Source: an uncultured Lachnospiraceae bacterium (GTDB lineage: Bacteria; Bacillota; Clostridia; Lachnospirales; Lachnospiraceae). Taken from it: 64,000 nt of DNA. Below the pieces are notes generated by a model, which did no database searches, was not told the DNA's origin, and was given only the letters and a program-made list of their open reading frames with translations. The stretch covers positions 1-64,000 of the forward strand of contig CANQDW010000002.1 of assembly GCA_947593975.1 (NCBI GenBank), written 5' to 3'. Positions 46,587 to 56,708 of this stretch are shown here, in pieces. Both the position numbers and the translations under genes were made by a program. Positions within the stretch are counted from its first letter, which is position 1. The number at the start of each line of letters is the position of its first letter.

Positions 46587-48126
46587 TGAAATTTATGTTG
46601 TCTATGAACAATGAGTTAAAGGAGTCGTTCTCTGCAAGGAGGATCTCATCAAGGCGCGATGCGATCGTGTCCGTTTCTTTGCGGGCATTAGTATCGTTTA
46701 CGTATTTTACGGCGCCGTTTAAAGAGGTGTTGCCGGCGGTTTTTATTATACCGGGGCTGTTTAGCCATTCCGGTTTAAGGATATGCAGATTCCTTATGTC
46801 ATGGAAATTAAGCGCGGCGCCGAAACTGCCGGAGATATATACGGTATCGATATCGGAAGCGCAAAGCGAGGCTTCTTTTAAGAGTATGTCAATGCCTGTT
46901 TTTATCGCGGATATGGCAAGCTGAAGCTCGCGTATGTCATTCTGGGTAAGACAGATATTTTTATGCATAGCCTTAGCAATTGGGAATCCGTCCTGCGCGT
47001 ACTGTTTTGCAAGCGTGCCGTAAGAATCAATGAGCCCGGCGTCAAGCATCAGGGATATAAGTTTTAATATGCCGCTTCCGCATATGCCTGTCGGGAGTTT
47101 GTTCCCGATGGTCGTATATTTTACATTAAATGCGCCGGTTCGGGTTTTATTTAAAACGATATCATCTATCGCGCCGGGAGCATAAGCGCATCCGCAGGAG
47201 AGGCTTGCAGCTTCAAATGCAGGACCCGCGGCGGCAGAGGCGCAAAGCATATGTCCGCTGTTTCCTATGACCATTTCGGCATTGGTGCCAAGGTCAAGGA
47301 ATAAGAAGGTCTCTTTTTCGGGATACGGCACAAGGCTGTAGAGTCCCGAGACGATATCGCCTCCTATAAATGCGCTGAAAGATCTTATAATATGTACATC
47401 GGCTCTGCATTCATCCATGAATGGCTCGCGTATGTTTTCAGTGTTAAATATGCTGTTGTAGGGCAGCACGTCAAAAACAGTATTTTGCGACCTGAAAGGA
47501 TATGACGAAAGAGGAGCGCAGTCAAGCCCTAAGAGTATGTGCTGCATTGTGTTATTGCAGGAGATCACAAATTGTGACAGCCTTGACGGCTCTATCCTGT
47601 TTCGCTTAAGAAGGAGCATTAACGCATTATTTATGCCTGAGCGCAAAAGCGCGGAAAGAGTATCCGTTTTTCCCGACATGCATGTCTGGATGCGCGATAT
47701 GATATCGGCGCCGTATGGTATTGTCGGGTTTGGAAAGGTGTGGCTGTCTAACGGCACGCCGTTTCTGTTAATGCACATTGAAACGGAAGTTGAACCGATA
47801 TCGGCTGACGCGGTTATGATACCTAAGGTATCGTTTCTAGAAGATAAAGGCGCTGTATTTATTTCGGAAGCGTCCGCAAAAGATGCGGTTTCGGGAATGT
47901 TTACGCTTATAGAGCCTTTCGGGTAATATTTGCAGGAAAGAGCGGTAAACGTATCGTTTCCGTCGGATATTTCCACGAGGCATTTTTTGCATGTGCCGTT
48001 TCCGCCGCATGCAGTGTTGACGAAAATATTATTTTTTATCAGAATGTCGCTTAGCGGTTCGTTATCTGAAGGGCTTAGGGCAATCTGTGTGGATTTATTT
48101 TTGTAATTTACGGTTATTGTGCGCAT
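46579..48126 (-). CDS. RACo-like ASKHA domain protein with N-terminal [2Fe-2S] ferredoxin domain (DUF4445)
   Basis: NTACGGNGTCKKCLVEISDG..SC ferredoxin Cys set; ADIGSTSVSMCINRNG, FLDLGTNAEMVIGN, CASAAAGPAFEAASLSCG, GICGSGIL, YISGSFGAALN. Confidence 0.88.
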   Translation of the reverse strand: MRTITVNYKNKSTQIALSPSDNEPLSDILIKNNIFVNTACGGNGTCKKCLVEISDGNDTFTALSCKYYPKGSISVNIPETASFADASEINTAPLSSRNDTLGIITASADIGSTSVSMCINRNGVPLDSHTFPNPTIPYGADIISRIQTCMSGKTDTLSALLRSGINNALMLLLKRNRIEPSRLSQFVISCNNTMQHILLGLDCAPLSSYPFRSQNTVFDVLPYNSIFNTENIREPFMDECRADVHIIRSFSAFIGGDIVSGLYSLVPYPEKETFLFLDLGTNAEMVIGNSGHMLCASAAAGPAFEAASLSCGCAYAPGAIDDIVLNKTRTGAFNVKYTTIGNKLPTGICGSGILKLISLMLDAGLIDSYGTLAKQYAQDGFPIAKAMHKNICLTQNDIRELQLAISAIKTGIDILLKEASLCASDIDTVYISGSFGAALNFHDIRNLHILKPEWLNSPGIIKTAGNTSLNGAVKYVNDTNARKETDTIASRLDEILLAENDSFNSLFIDNINFTT

Positions 48127-48283
48127 TGCTGTCCTTTCCGCATCAGAACCCGCGCAAACGGATCCTGAGATCTGTAAGTTAATGATTTAAGTATAAATAG
48201 CGTCCGTGTGATGTGTCAAGTTGCATTGACGGATAAATATTGCTATAATAAGGTAATGAAAGTGTTGGAGAGGATATATTGTT

Positions 48284-48901
48284 GTGGCCGGTATTATTGA
48301 TGAAGTAAAAAAGAAAAACTTTCCTTTGATCACAGCCGTGATCATCGCAGTTAACGTGATCGTATTTATCATCCTTGAATTTATGGGTTCAACAGAGGAT
48401 GCGGATTTCATACTGGGACACGGCGGGCTTAGTTTTGAAAATGTTGTATATTTTAAAGAATATTACAGGCTTATCACCCATTTTTTCATACATTTTGGAT
48501 ACGAACATCTTATATTTAACATGTTTGTCCTTGCCATGCTTGGGCGTTATCTTGAAAATATAATGGGCAGATGGATATTCCTTTTTAATTATTTTCTATC
48601 GGGAGTTTTTGCCGGAGCTGTTTCGGTCATATGGAATTATTACAGGGACGGCAGCGTAGTTTCGGCGGGAGCAAGCGGAGCTATATATGGAGTCATAGGG
48701 GCGCTTGCCGTGCTTATAGTTATCAACAGGGGAAGGGTGCAGAACGTAGGACCGCTGCAGTTTGCGATATTTATTGTGCTCACCCTGTTCTGCAGCTATG
48801 GCGACAGGCAGACGGATAACGCCGCGCATATAGCGGGATTTGTGTTTGGCGCGGTTTTTATGGCTGTGGTATCTGCGTTTAAGAAAAAGAAAACGGAATA
48901 A
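48284..48901 (+). CDS. Rhomboid family intramembrane serine protease
   Basis: VSAGASGAIYGVIGALAV (catalytic Ser in GASG), AAHIAGFVFGAVF (catalytic His); GTG start. Confidence 0.92.
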   Translation: MAGIIDEVKKKNFPLITAVIIAVNVIVFIILEFMGSTEDADFILGHGGLSFENVVYFKEYYRLITHFFIHFGYEHLIFNMFVLAMLGRYLENIMGRWIFLFNYFLSGVFAGAVSVIWNYYRDGSVVSAGASGAIYGVIGALAVLIVINRGRVQNVGPLQFAIFIVLTLFCSYGDRQTDNAAHIAGFVFGAVFMAVVSAFKKKKTE

Positions 48902-48921
48902 GATCAGGAGGATATTTTATT

Positions 48922-49359
48922 ATGAGTAAAAATGTGGATAAGGATTGTATTTTCTGTAAGATAATCGCGGGAGAAATCCCGTCAAGGACAGTGTATGAGG
49001 ATGAGGACTATAAAGCGATACTTGATGTGGCACCGGCATCCGAGGGACATGTGATCATCCTGCCGAAGAACCATGCGGCTAATATTTTTGAGCTGCCTGA
49101 TAAGGATGCCGAGGGCATAATGCCTTTGGCGGGAAAGATAGCGGCGGCGCAGATGAAAGTTTTTGGGTGCGACGGGATAAATATACTGCAGAATAATGGA
49201 GAAGCCGCAGGACAGACAGTCTTCCATCTCCATGTCCATGTCATACCGAGATACAAAAATGATACCGTAAATATCGGCTGGAAACCAAATCCGGATATGG
49301 AACTTGATGATATATATGATAAACTAAAAAATCAATTACAGGATGGTAATGAAATATGA
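48922..49359 (+). CDS. HIT family protein
   Basis: CIFCKIIAGEIPSRTVYEDED, QTVFHLHVHVIPRY. Confidence 0.96.
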   Translation: MSKNVDKDCIFCKIIAGEIPSRTVYEDEDYKAILDVAPASEGHVIILPKNHAANIFELPDKDAEGIMPLAGKIAAAQMKVFGCDGINILQNNGEAAGQTVFHLHVHVIPRYKNDTVNIGWKPNPDMELDDIYDKLKNQLQDGNEI

Positions 49360-50423
49360 AAAAGATAATTTTGACAGGCGGAGGTACCGCGGGACATGTA
49401 ACACCTAACATCGCGCTTCTGCCGGAACTTAAAAAGCGCGGATACGAGGTGCATTATATAGGCTCGCGCGACGGTATAGAAAAAAGGCTGATCGAGGAGT
49501 ACGACATACCGTATTACGGGATTTCTTCGGGAAAATTAAGACGGTATTTTGATATAAAAAATTTTTCGGATCCGTTTAAGGTGATCAAAGGGATAAGGGA
49601 AGCGTCAAAGCTTATAAAACAGATCAAGCCGGATATAGTGTTTTCAAAGGGCGGATTTGTTACCGTGCCGGTAGTGCTTGCGGCGGATAGGAGGAAAGTT
49701 CCGTGCATAATCCATGAATCGGATATGTCTCCGGGACTGGCAAACAGGATATGCATACCTCATGCCGTAAAAGTATGCACCAATTTTCCCGAGGCGGCGG
49801 AAAACATCCCTGACGACAAAGCGGTAGTGACCGGTACGCCTATAAGGAAAGAGCTTTTTTCCGGAAATAAGATCGCGGGGCTTGATTTCTGCGGGTTTAC
49901 GGCTAATAAGCCTGTAATACTTGTAGTAGGCGGAAGCCTTGGCTCGGCGGCGGTTAATGATGTTGTTCGGGCGGCGCTTAAAGAGCTTGTCAAAAATTTT
50001 CAGATCATACATCTGTGCGGCGAAGGTAAAATTGACGAATCGCTTAAGGATTTTCCGGGATATGCGCAGTTTGAGTATATTAAAAAAGAACTAAGCGACC
50101 TTATGGCGGCTGCGGACCTTGTGATATCAAGGGCGGGAGCCAACGCTATATGCGAGCTTTTGGCTCTTAAGAAACCGAATATACTTATCCCGCTCCCGCA
50201 GGCGGCAAGCAGGGGAGATCAGGTGCTTAACGCGCAGTCGTTTAAGAAGCAGGGATACAGTTCAGTGCTTTATGAAGAGAATATTACGCCGGAAAAACTT
50301 GTATTTGAAGCTAACAGGGTATACAGGGAAAGAGAAAAATATGTATATTCAATGAGGGTAAACAGCACGAAGGATTCAATACAGATTATTGCGGACCTTA
50401 TTGATGAATATTGTAAAAAATAG
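49356..50423 (+). CDS. murG: UDP-N-acetylglucosamine--N-acetylmuramyl-(pentapeptide) pyrophosphoryl-undecaprenol N-acetylglucosamine transferase
   Basis: ILTGGGTAGHVTPNIALLPEL, SKGGFVTVPVVLAA, IIHESDMSPGLANR, VVGGSLGS, SRAGANAICELLAL. Confidence 0.96.
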   Translation: MKKIILTGGGTAGHVTPNIALLPELKKRGYEVHYIGSRDGIEKRLIEEYDIPYYGISSGKLRRYFDIKNFSDPFKVIKGIREASKLIKQIKPDIVFSKGGFVTVPVVLAADRRKVPCIIHESDMSPGLANRICIPHAVKVCTNFPEAAENIPDDKAVVTGTPIRKELFSGNKIAGLDFCGFTANKPVILVVGGSLGSAAVNDVVRAALKELVKNFQIIHLCGEGKIDESLKDFPGYAQFEYIKKELSDLMAAADLVISRAGANAICELLALKKPNILIPLPQAASRGDQVLNAQSFKKQGYSSVLYEENITPEKLVFEANRVYREREKYVYSMRVNSTKDSIQIIADLIDEYCKK

Positions 50424-50511
50424 GATAATGTGTCGTAATCTGTAAATGGAAAATGTTGGAAAATCATATGCTTTTAAGTTATACTAATGTAAAACTCAGG
50501 AGGGGAAGCAT

Positions 50512-51210
50512 ATGATCGGACAGATTATTGAAAACAGGATTATCGAATACATTATGGCGGCGGCGTGCATTTTGTATGTGTCGGTAAAGGTTATCTCAGC
50601 TTCATGTTACGCATATATTGCCGGGAAATCTAAGGATATCGATAATTCCCGCAGCAGGTTTATACAGAAACTTAGGGGTAATTTGCTTAAGGAATATGAA
50701 AGATCGGGAGACATACAAAATGCAGGCGTACTTGTGGATACATATATGAACAGGGCGAAGATCGCCGGATTTAAGATGGTTTTTTGGGATAACGCGGAAA
50801 GACTTGCCATAACGACAGGTCTTTTTGCGGGAATTACCGGAATATTTGCGGCTTATGCCGACGGGCGGCCTTTAAGGCTGATAATATATTATGCGTTTTT
50901 GTCCGTAAGCTTTTTATGGGTTGTTTTAATTTTCGGGATCGTTTTTAATACGGGATATAAAAAACGCTGTATATACACGAATATATGCAGCCATTTTGAA
51001 AATTATGTTTTCCCCGCATTAAAAAACGGCGCTTATGATTACGGCATACAGAATATGCAAAAGTTATCCGAAGAAATAGATACGGGTATGCTTGAACTTA
51101 TTAAGAACATTGATAATTCCGAACAGGTTGAGAAAGAGGATACAAAAGTTTCAGACGACGGCAGCGAACAAAGGATACTTGAAGAGATCATTAATGAATA
51201 TTTGACCTGA
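50512..51210 (+). CDS. Uncharacterised membrane protein
   Basis: Good ORF with RBS AGGAGGGG and several TM helices; no family recognised. Confidence 0.6.
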   Translation: MIGQIIENRIIEYIMAAACILYVSVKVISASCYAYIAGKSKDIDNSRSRFIQKLRGNLLKEYERSGDIQNAGVLVDTYMNRAKIAGFKMVFWDNAERLAITTGLFAGITGIFAAYADGRPLRLIIYYAFLSVSFLWVVLIFGIVFNTGYKKRCIYTNICSHFENYVFPALKNGAYDYGIQNMQKLSEEIDTGMLELIKNIDNSEQVEKEDTKVSDDGSEQRILEEIINEYLT

Positions 51211-51267
51211 AAAGAAATTTTTGATAAAATAAAAAGAACATATTAATAAACGGAAGAAGGTTTGTGT

Positions 51268-52620
51268 ATGGCTGAAAAGTTATTGTTTAAGTATGCGGAT
51301 GCAGAAAGTTTTATTCCGGAGAATGCCGTAGAATCAATGAAAGAAGCTGTGATAAAAGCAAAGGATGTGCTTGTATCAAAGAGCGGAAAGGGCAATGATT
51401 TCCTTGGATGGCTTGACCTTCCTGTGGATTATGACAGGGAAGAATTTTCGCGTATCATAAGCGCGGCAGAGAAGATCAAAAAAGATTCGGAAGTATTTGT
51501 TGTTATAGGCATTGGCGGCTCTTATCTCGGAGCAAGGGCGGCAATAGAATTTTTAAGATGCAATTTTTATAACAACATCCCTGCCGGAATAAGGAAAACG
51601 CCTGAGATATATTTTGTGGGAAATAATATAAGTTCTTCATATATTGCCGATCTTATAAAGGTCATAGGCGACAGGGACTTTTCGGTAAACGTTATCAGCA
51701 AATCGGGTACGACTACAGAACCTGCGATCGCATTTCGTATATTTAAGGACATGCTTATATCAAAGTACGGGCGCAAGGGGGCTGCAAAGCGTATATACGC
51801 CACGACGGATAAGTCAAAAGGGGCTTTAAAGCAGCTCGCATGTGAAGAAGGCTATGAACAGTTTGTTGTGCCTGACGATATAGGCGGAAGATTTTCGGTC
51901 CTTACCGCAGTAGGGCTGCTTCCGATAGCAGTAAGCGGAGCTGATATCAATGAACTGATGAAGGGCGCGGCCGATATGAGAGAGCGCTGCCTTAACAGCA
52001 GTTATTATGATAATCCTGCATTAATGTATGCTTCAGTAAGGAATATTTTATACGATCACGGGAAATCGGTTGAGATCATTGCCAATTATGACCCGTCCAT
52101 ACACTATATAAGCGAGTGGTGGAAGCAGCTGTACGGAGAGAGCGAAGGAAAAGAGCATAAAGGGCTGTTTCCGGCGTCGGTAGATCTTACTACCGATCTT
52201 CATTCGATGGGACAATTCATACAGGACGGATCGCGCATAATGTTTGAGACGGTTGTTGAGATTGGATCGGATAAGTCGGAAATCATAATGTCGGAAGAAG
52301 AAAATGATCTGGACGGGCTTAATTATCTGGCGGGAATGAGCGTTGAAGAGATCAATAACAATGCAATGCGGGGAACAAGGCTTGCCCACATTGACGGAGG
52401 GGTCCCGAATATTGCGGTATGCGTTCCTGACAAGTCGGAACATTCGCTCGGAGAACTTTTTTACTTCTTTGAATTTGCGTGCGGAGTGAGCGGGTATATA
52501 CTCGACGTCAATCCGTTTAACCAGCCGGGCGTTGAAAGCTACAAGAAAAATATGTTCGCGCTGCTTGGCAAACCCGGATATGAGAACGAGCGCGAAGCGC
52601 TGATCGCAAGGATAAAATAA
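51268..52620 (+). CDS. pgi: Glucose-6-phosphate isomerase
   Basis: [63 protein letters not shown]. Confidence 0.96.
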   Translation: MAEKLLFKYADAESFIPENAVESMKEAVIKAKDVLVSKSGKGNDFLGWLDLPVDYDREEFSRIISAAEKIKKDSEVFVVIGIGGSYLGARAAIEFLRCNFYNNIPAGIRKTPEIYFVGNNISSSYIADLIKVIGDRDFSVNVISKSGTTTEPAIAFRIFKDMLISKYGRKGAAKRIYATTDKSKGALKQLACEEGYEQFVVPDDIGGRFSVLTAVGLLPIAVSGADINELMKGAADMRERCLNSSYYDNPALMYASVRNILYDHGKSVEIIANYDPSIHYISEWWKQLYGESEGKEHKGLFPASVDLTTDLHSMGQFIQDGSRIMFETVVEIGSDKSEIIMSEEENDLDGLNYLAGMSVEEINNNAMRGTRLAHIDGGVPNIAVCVPDKSEHSLGELFYFFEFACGVSGYILDVNPFNQPGVESYKKNMFALLGKPGYENEREALIARIK

Positions 52621-52630
52621 GTCTTACGTT

Positions 52631-52670
52631 AAAAATGCAGCTATCTTACCGTATGGATAGCTGCATTTTA
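52631..52670. terminator. Terminator between pgi (+) and ferredoxin (-)
   Basis: AAAATGCAGCTATC / GATAGCTGCATTTT stem. Confidence 0.85.
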
Positions 52671-52696
52671 GATGTAAATCTGAATATTACTATGAT

Positions 52697-52864
52697 TTAG
52701 TTAGAAATTGCACCAACAGGACATACGCCTGCACATGTTCCACACTCAACACAGGTTCCCTCATCAATCTCGAAATGAGAATCGCCTTCTGAGATTGCAC
52801 CAACAGGGCACTCGCCTGCGCATGTTCCGCAGCTTATGCAATCATCTGAAATCTTATAAGCCAT
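52697..52864 (-). CDS. 2[4Fe-4S] ferredoxin, 55 aa
   Basis: CISCGTCAGECPVGAI ... CVECGTCAGVCPVGAI. Confidence 0.95.
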   Translation of the reverse strand: MAYKISDDCISCGTCAGECPVGAISEGDSHFEIDEGTCVECGTCAGVCPVGAISN

Positions 52865-53011
52865 ATTACTTAACCTCCTTTTTAATAGTATATTAATTTT
52901 AATACATAGCAGAGTAAAAAACAAGCATTTTATATAAATTTTCCGGCTTGACGTTAAGTATATGTTGATTTATACTTGAATTCGTAAAATCATCTAAGGA
53001 GGTAACGATAT

Positions 53012-53230
53012 ATGTCTAAAATTAATAAAGATATGAGAATAGCTGAGATTTTGGATATTGATGCGACTATTGCGCCAATACTTATGGCAGCGGGAATGCA
53101 TTGCGTAGGATGTCCGTCAGCGCAGGGTGAGACTCTTTCCGAGGCAGCAATGGTCCATGGGATGGACGCCGACAGCCTTGTAACGAGGATCAATGATTAC
53201 CTTGAAAAAAAGGCGGAAAAGAATAATTGA
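53012..53230 (+). CDS. DUF1858 domain-containing protein
   Basis: [46 protein letters not shown]. Confidence 0.92.
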   Translation: MSKINKDMRIAEILDIDATIAPILMAAGMHCVGCPSAQGETLSEAAMVHGMDADSLVTRINDYLEKKAEKNN

Positions 53231-53254
53231 GAATGATCATCATTAAATGAAAAT

Positions 53255-53292
53255 GAGCCCGGACATAAGAAAACTTATCCGGGCTTATTATT
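53255..53292. terminator. Bidirectional terminator between DUF1858 gene and mecA
   Basis: GAGCCCGGA(C)ATAAG / CTTATCCGGGCTT hairpin. Confidence 0.8.
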
Positions 53293-53300
53293 TATCATGA

Positions 53301-54098
53301 TCATAATGATGAAAGTATCTGTAAAGCGTTGTCCCTGATTATTAGACTGCAGTGTTCGTCAATATGTGAAGCGGATACATATGATACCTGCTCTATGGAA
53401 CCGAATTCAGAGGCGGCGTTGCATACTTTTACAAAATCGTCGGTATCCCTGCCGTCGTTTTTCAGAACGAGCAGATAACTTGATCTTGCGTTGTCCTTGT
53501 ACAGCTTGTTGGAACCGGTATACATGCCCCTGGTGTATGCGGCGAACCGCGATGCGTTATCAAGGCTTACAAATGAAAAGATCCTTGTAAAACCACGCTC
53601 TATGGACAGATCGTCCGGAACAGGAGTTAAGGTCTTCCTATCCTCGCCGAGCGTCAGCGTATCATTAAGTTCCTCCGGGCCGGCATATTCGTCTTCATCC
53701 GAATCAATATCCAAAATATTGGAAATATGGTTAAATTTACTAAACATCTTGGCGTTGATACGCTCTTCTTCTTCCTCATCATATTCTTCGTCTTCGTAAT
53801 CTTCTTCTTTACCTAAAGAAAATCTGGACAGTCTGTCGTCAAGTTCCTCTGGATCTTCAACCTTTGTTATCACAAGGATCAAAGTCTCCATTGAAACCGG
53901 GATAGCCTCGATCATAAGAGGTATGTTGTCAGCCTCGAAACCAAATTCATAGGAAGCCTGCTGCATCATATCTTTAAATAAAGTCCTTGTTTTTTCTGAG
54001 CTATATGCAAGTTCGCTTATTTTAAGTTCGCGCTCGGCTAAATCCTGATGGCTTAAGGTACATCTTATCTGATTTTCGCTTATTTTTTCGATTTTCAT
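53301..54098 (-). CDS. mecA: Adaptor protein MecA
   Basis: MKIEKISENQIRCTLSHQDLAERELKISELAYSSEKTRTLFKDMMQQASYEFGFEADNIPLMIEAIPVSMETLILVITKVEDPEELDDRLSRF; start set at 54098. Confidence 0.93.
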   Translation of the reverse strand: MKIEKISENQIRCTLSHQDLAERELKISELAYSSEKTRTLFKDMMQQASYEFGFEADNIPLMIEAIPVSMETLILVITKVEDPEELDDRLSRFSLGKEEDYEDEEYDEEEEERINAKMFSKFNHISNILDIDSDEDEYAGPEELNDTLTLGEDRKTLTPVPDDLSIERGFTRIFSFVSLDNASRFAAYTRGMYTGSNKLYKDNARSSYLLVLKNDGRDTDDFVKVCNAASEFGSIEQVSYVSASHIDEHCSLIIRDNALQILSSL

Positions 54099-54572
54099 AC
54101 AGGTTCCTCCCTTCAGCAGTGGATTACGCAACTTCTCTTAGTTAAAAAAAGTATAGTTTATTATATTCATAAAGTCAATAGGATTGTTATTCCAATAAGT
54201 ATAATATATTTGCACAAAAAATTATACTGATAATTGTGGAAAAATACAATTGTTATTTTATGTTATTTTCATTATAATTGTATTTACTGGGACGGTAATG
54301 GAACCCTATGAAAGGGGGGACATAAAGTATTTATTCTTAAAGTCTTTTGATCTTTTAATTCTGTAAATGAGTGTTTATCTTAAAAAAGATTTTAGTTTGT
54401 AATTCCGGGTTATTGATGTAGAGGTTTTGTATTGCAGAGCGGTTATTAAATTTATCAAGGAGTTCATAAACGTCTCAGGTTATTGACATGGAAAGGAGCT
54501 GGTATTATTGCCTGTGGTGGTCTTTATACATCACATAAGCTGTACCTCGCCATGGGCAATTGCCGTATTGAC

Positions 54573-54824
54573 ATGAAAAATAATAATACGAAAAGTAAAG
54601 GTAACCCAAAGAAGAAAAAAGCAATATATGAATGGATAGTCAGCGAGATAAAAGAAGCTGAAAAATATGGTATTGCGGTCAATGTTGAAGGCGTGAATTA
54701 TTCTTCCGATGAAACAAAAGAGCTGTTTTATGTGCTTGAGGACGCTGTATACATGAAAGAATATCTTGGCGATTCAGAGGGAAGGATAATACAGATCAAC
54801 TTTGACAAGATTACCGGAATGTAA
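54573..54824 (+). CDS. Uncharacterised 83-aa protein (alternative TTG start at 54483)
   Basis: Well-formed ORF with clear amphipathic content; no family recognised. Confidence 0.5.
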   Translation: MKNNNTKSKGNPKKKKAIYEWIVSEIKEAEKYGIAVNVEGVNYSSDETKELFYVLEDAVYMKEYLGDSEGRIIQINFDKITGM

Positions 54825-54899
54825 TTATGTAGTAATATGGAAAAAGTAGAATAACGAAACCGGACGGGATACAGGATACGATTGATATTCTTACGGTTT

Positions 54900-54937
54900 G
54901 TAAAACACGCATTTGGATATCTGAATGTGTGTTTTAC
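54900..54937. terminator. Hairpin, probable terminator
   Basis: GTAAAACACGCATT / AATGTGTGTTTTAC stem. Confidence 0.55.
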
Positions 54938-54998
54938 AATTATGCCGATATGTGATATAATTCGACTAAAAGATCATTTGTATTGTAAGGAGGTCAGT

Positions 54999-56708
54999 AT
55001 GGAGGCTAAGAAGATAAAACTTATTTCTGCAGCGGTAATTGTTATCATTATTGCGCTTATGACTGCGTTTCTGGTATATAAATACGCCCCGTCGAAGGAG
55101 GTTATGGACCTTTCGGAGTATTTCTCGGTGGGAGATGACGAGATGGCCATTATACTTCAGGATGCGGTATCGGATGAAAAAGGATATTATTCTGACGGCG
55201 TGCCTTATGTAAGTTATACTCTTGTAAAAGAATTGTTCAATAAGAGGTTTTACTGGGATGAAAATGAAAACGTCATGGTGTATACCACGCCGGACAGCCA
55301 GATCAAGATGCAGCCGGATACCAATGAGTATACGGTTAATAAAAGCAGCGCGAAGGCTGATTATGTGATAATAAAGCTTGCCGGCGGCGTTCCGTATATC
55401 GCGATGCCCTTTGTTAAAGATTATTCCCCGGTGGATTATCATACGTACGAGCTTCCCAACAGGATCGTTATAAGGTATAGATGGGGAGAAAACGAGCTTG
55501 TTTCCACGGTAAAAAAAGCTTCCAAGCTCAGGTATGAGGCAAGCATCAAAAGCCCTGTGCTTGCCGACCTTTCGCCTGAAGATGAGGTTATATACGTAGA
55601 TAAGGACGAGGAGATCAAGGGCGGTTTTTCAAAAGTTATTACGGAAGACGGTATAATCGGCTACGTAAAGACGAAAAAACTAAGGGAAAGTTCTTACCGG
55701 ACGGCGGATACTGAATTTAAAGAGCCGGAATATGCGCATATACGAAAGGATTATGACATATGCATGGCGTGGCACCAGACTTTAGACGCCGCGTCAAACT
55801 CGGAGCTCCTTAACCTTCTTAACAGTACGAAAGGAGTAAATACTATATCGCCGACGTGGTTTTCGGTAAAAGATAATAACGGCGGCATAAGCTCGCTCGC
55901 GAATGAGACATACGTGCAGCGCGCGCACAATGCGGGCGTTGAAGTGTGGGGATTGTGTGATGATTTTAATAAATCGATCGATATAGGTCAGATCCTGTCG
56001 CATACTTCGGTAAGGGAAAAACTTGAGAATAAGCTTCTAAGCTTGGCGATAGAGTATAATCTGGACGGCCTGAATATTGATTTTGAAAATATCAAACCTG
56101 AATCAGGAGAGGACTTTATACAATTTGTAAGGGAGATGTCAATTAAGTGCAGGAGCAACGGGATAGTGCTTTCTATAAATGATTATGTTCCAATAGACTA
56201 CAGAAAATATTACGATTATGAAGAACAGGGTGCTGTTGCGGATTATGTCGTCATAATGGCTTATGATGAACATTACAGCGGAAGCAAAGAAGCAGGTTCC
56301 GTGTCTTCGATCGGTTTTGTAAAGGATGCGGTAAAGAATATTACCGATAAAGTACCTGCGGATCAGGTGATAATGGCGCTCCCGTTCTACACAAGGTTGT
56401 GGAAGATCACGGAATCGGGCGACGGTACCGAGAATATAGAATCGTCCGCGTACGGAATGACAGGAGCGGAGTCCATTTTGTCAGCCAGGAATGTAAAACC
56501 TTCATGGGAGACCGAAACATGCCAGTATTATGCCGAATACTCAGAAAATAAAGCCACATATAAAATATGGCTTGAAGAAGAGAATTCAATTGAAGAGAAA
56601 CTTAAGGCCCTGACGGAAGGAGGCATACATAATGTAAGCTTCTGGCGGCTGGGATTTGAGAAAACCGAGATATGGAATACGGTTTCTGACTATATCAATG
56701 CAGGCTGA
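54999..56708 (+). CDS. Membrane-anchored GH18-family protein (YaaH/SleL-like) with N-terminal copper-amine-oxidase-like and SH3-like regions
   Basis: N-terminal TM; YNLDGLNIDFENI catalytic DxDxE motif; VADYVVIMAYDEHYSGS; RBS AAGGAGG before ATG 54999. Confidence 0.88.
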   Translation: MEAKKIKLISAAVIVIIIALMTAFLVYKYAPSKEVMDLSEYFSVGDDEMAIILQDAVSDEKGYYSDGVPYVSYTLVKELFNKRFYWDENENVMVYTTPDSQIKMQPDTNEYTVNKSSAKADYVIIKLAGGVPYIAMPFVKDYSPVDYHTYELPNRIVIRYRWGENELVSTVKKASKLRYEASIKSPVLADLSPEDEVIYVDKDEEIKGGFSKVITEDGIIGYVKTKKLRESSYRTADTEFKEPEYAHIRKDYDICMAWHQTLDAASNSELLNLLNSTKGVNTISPTWFSVKDNNGGISSLANETYVQRAHNAGVEVWGLCDDFNKSIDIGQILSHTSVREKLENKLLSLAIEYNLDGLNIDFENIKPESGEDFIQFVREMSIKCRSNGIVLSINDYVPIDYRKYYDYEEQGAVADYVVIMAYDEHYSGSKEAGSVSSIGFVKDAVKNITDKVPADQVIMALPFYTRLWKITESGDGTENIESSAYGMTGAESILSARNVKPSWETETCQYYAEYSENKATYKIWLEEENSIEEKLKALTEGGIHNVSFWRLGFEKTEIWNTVSDYINAG

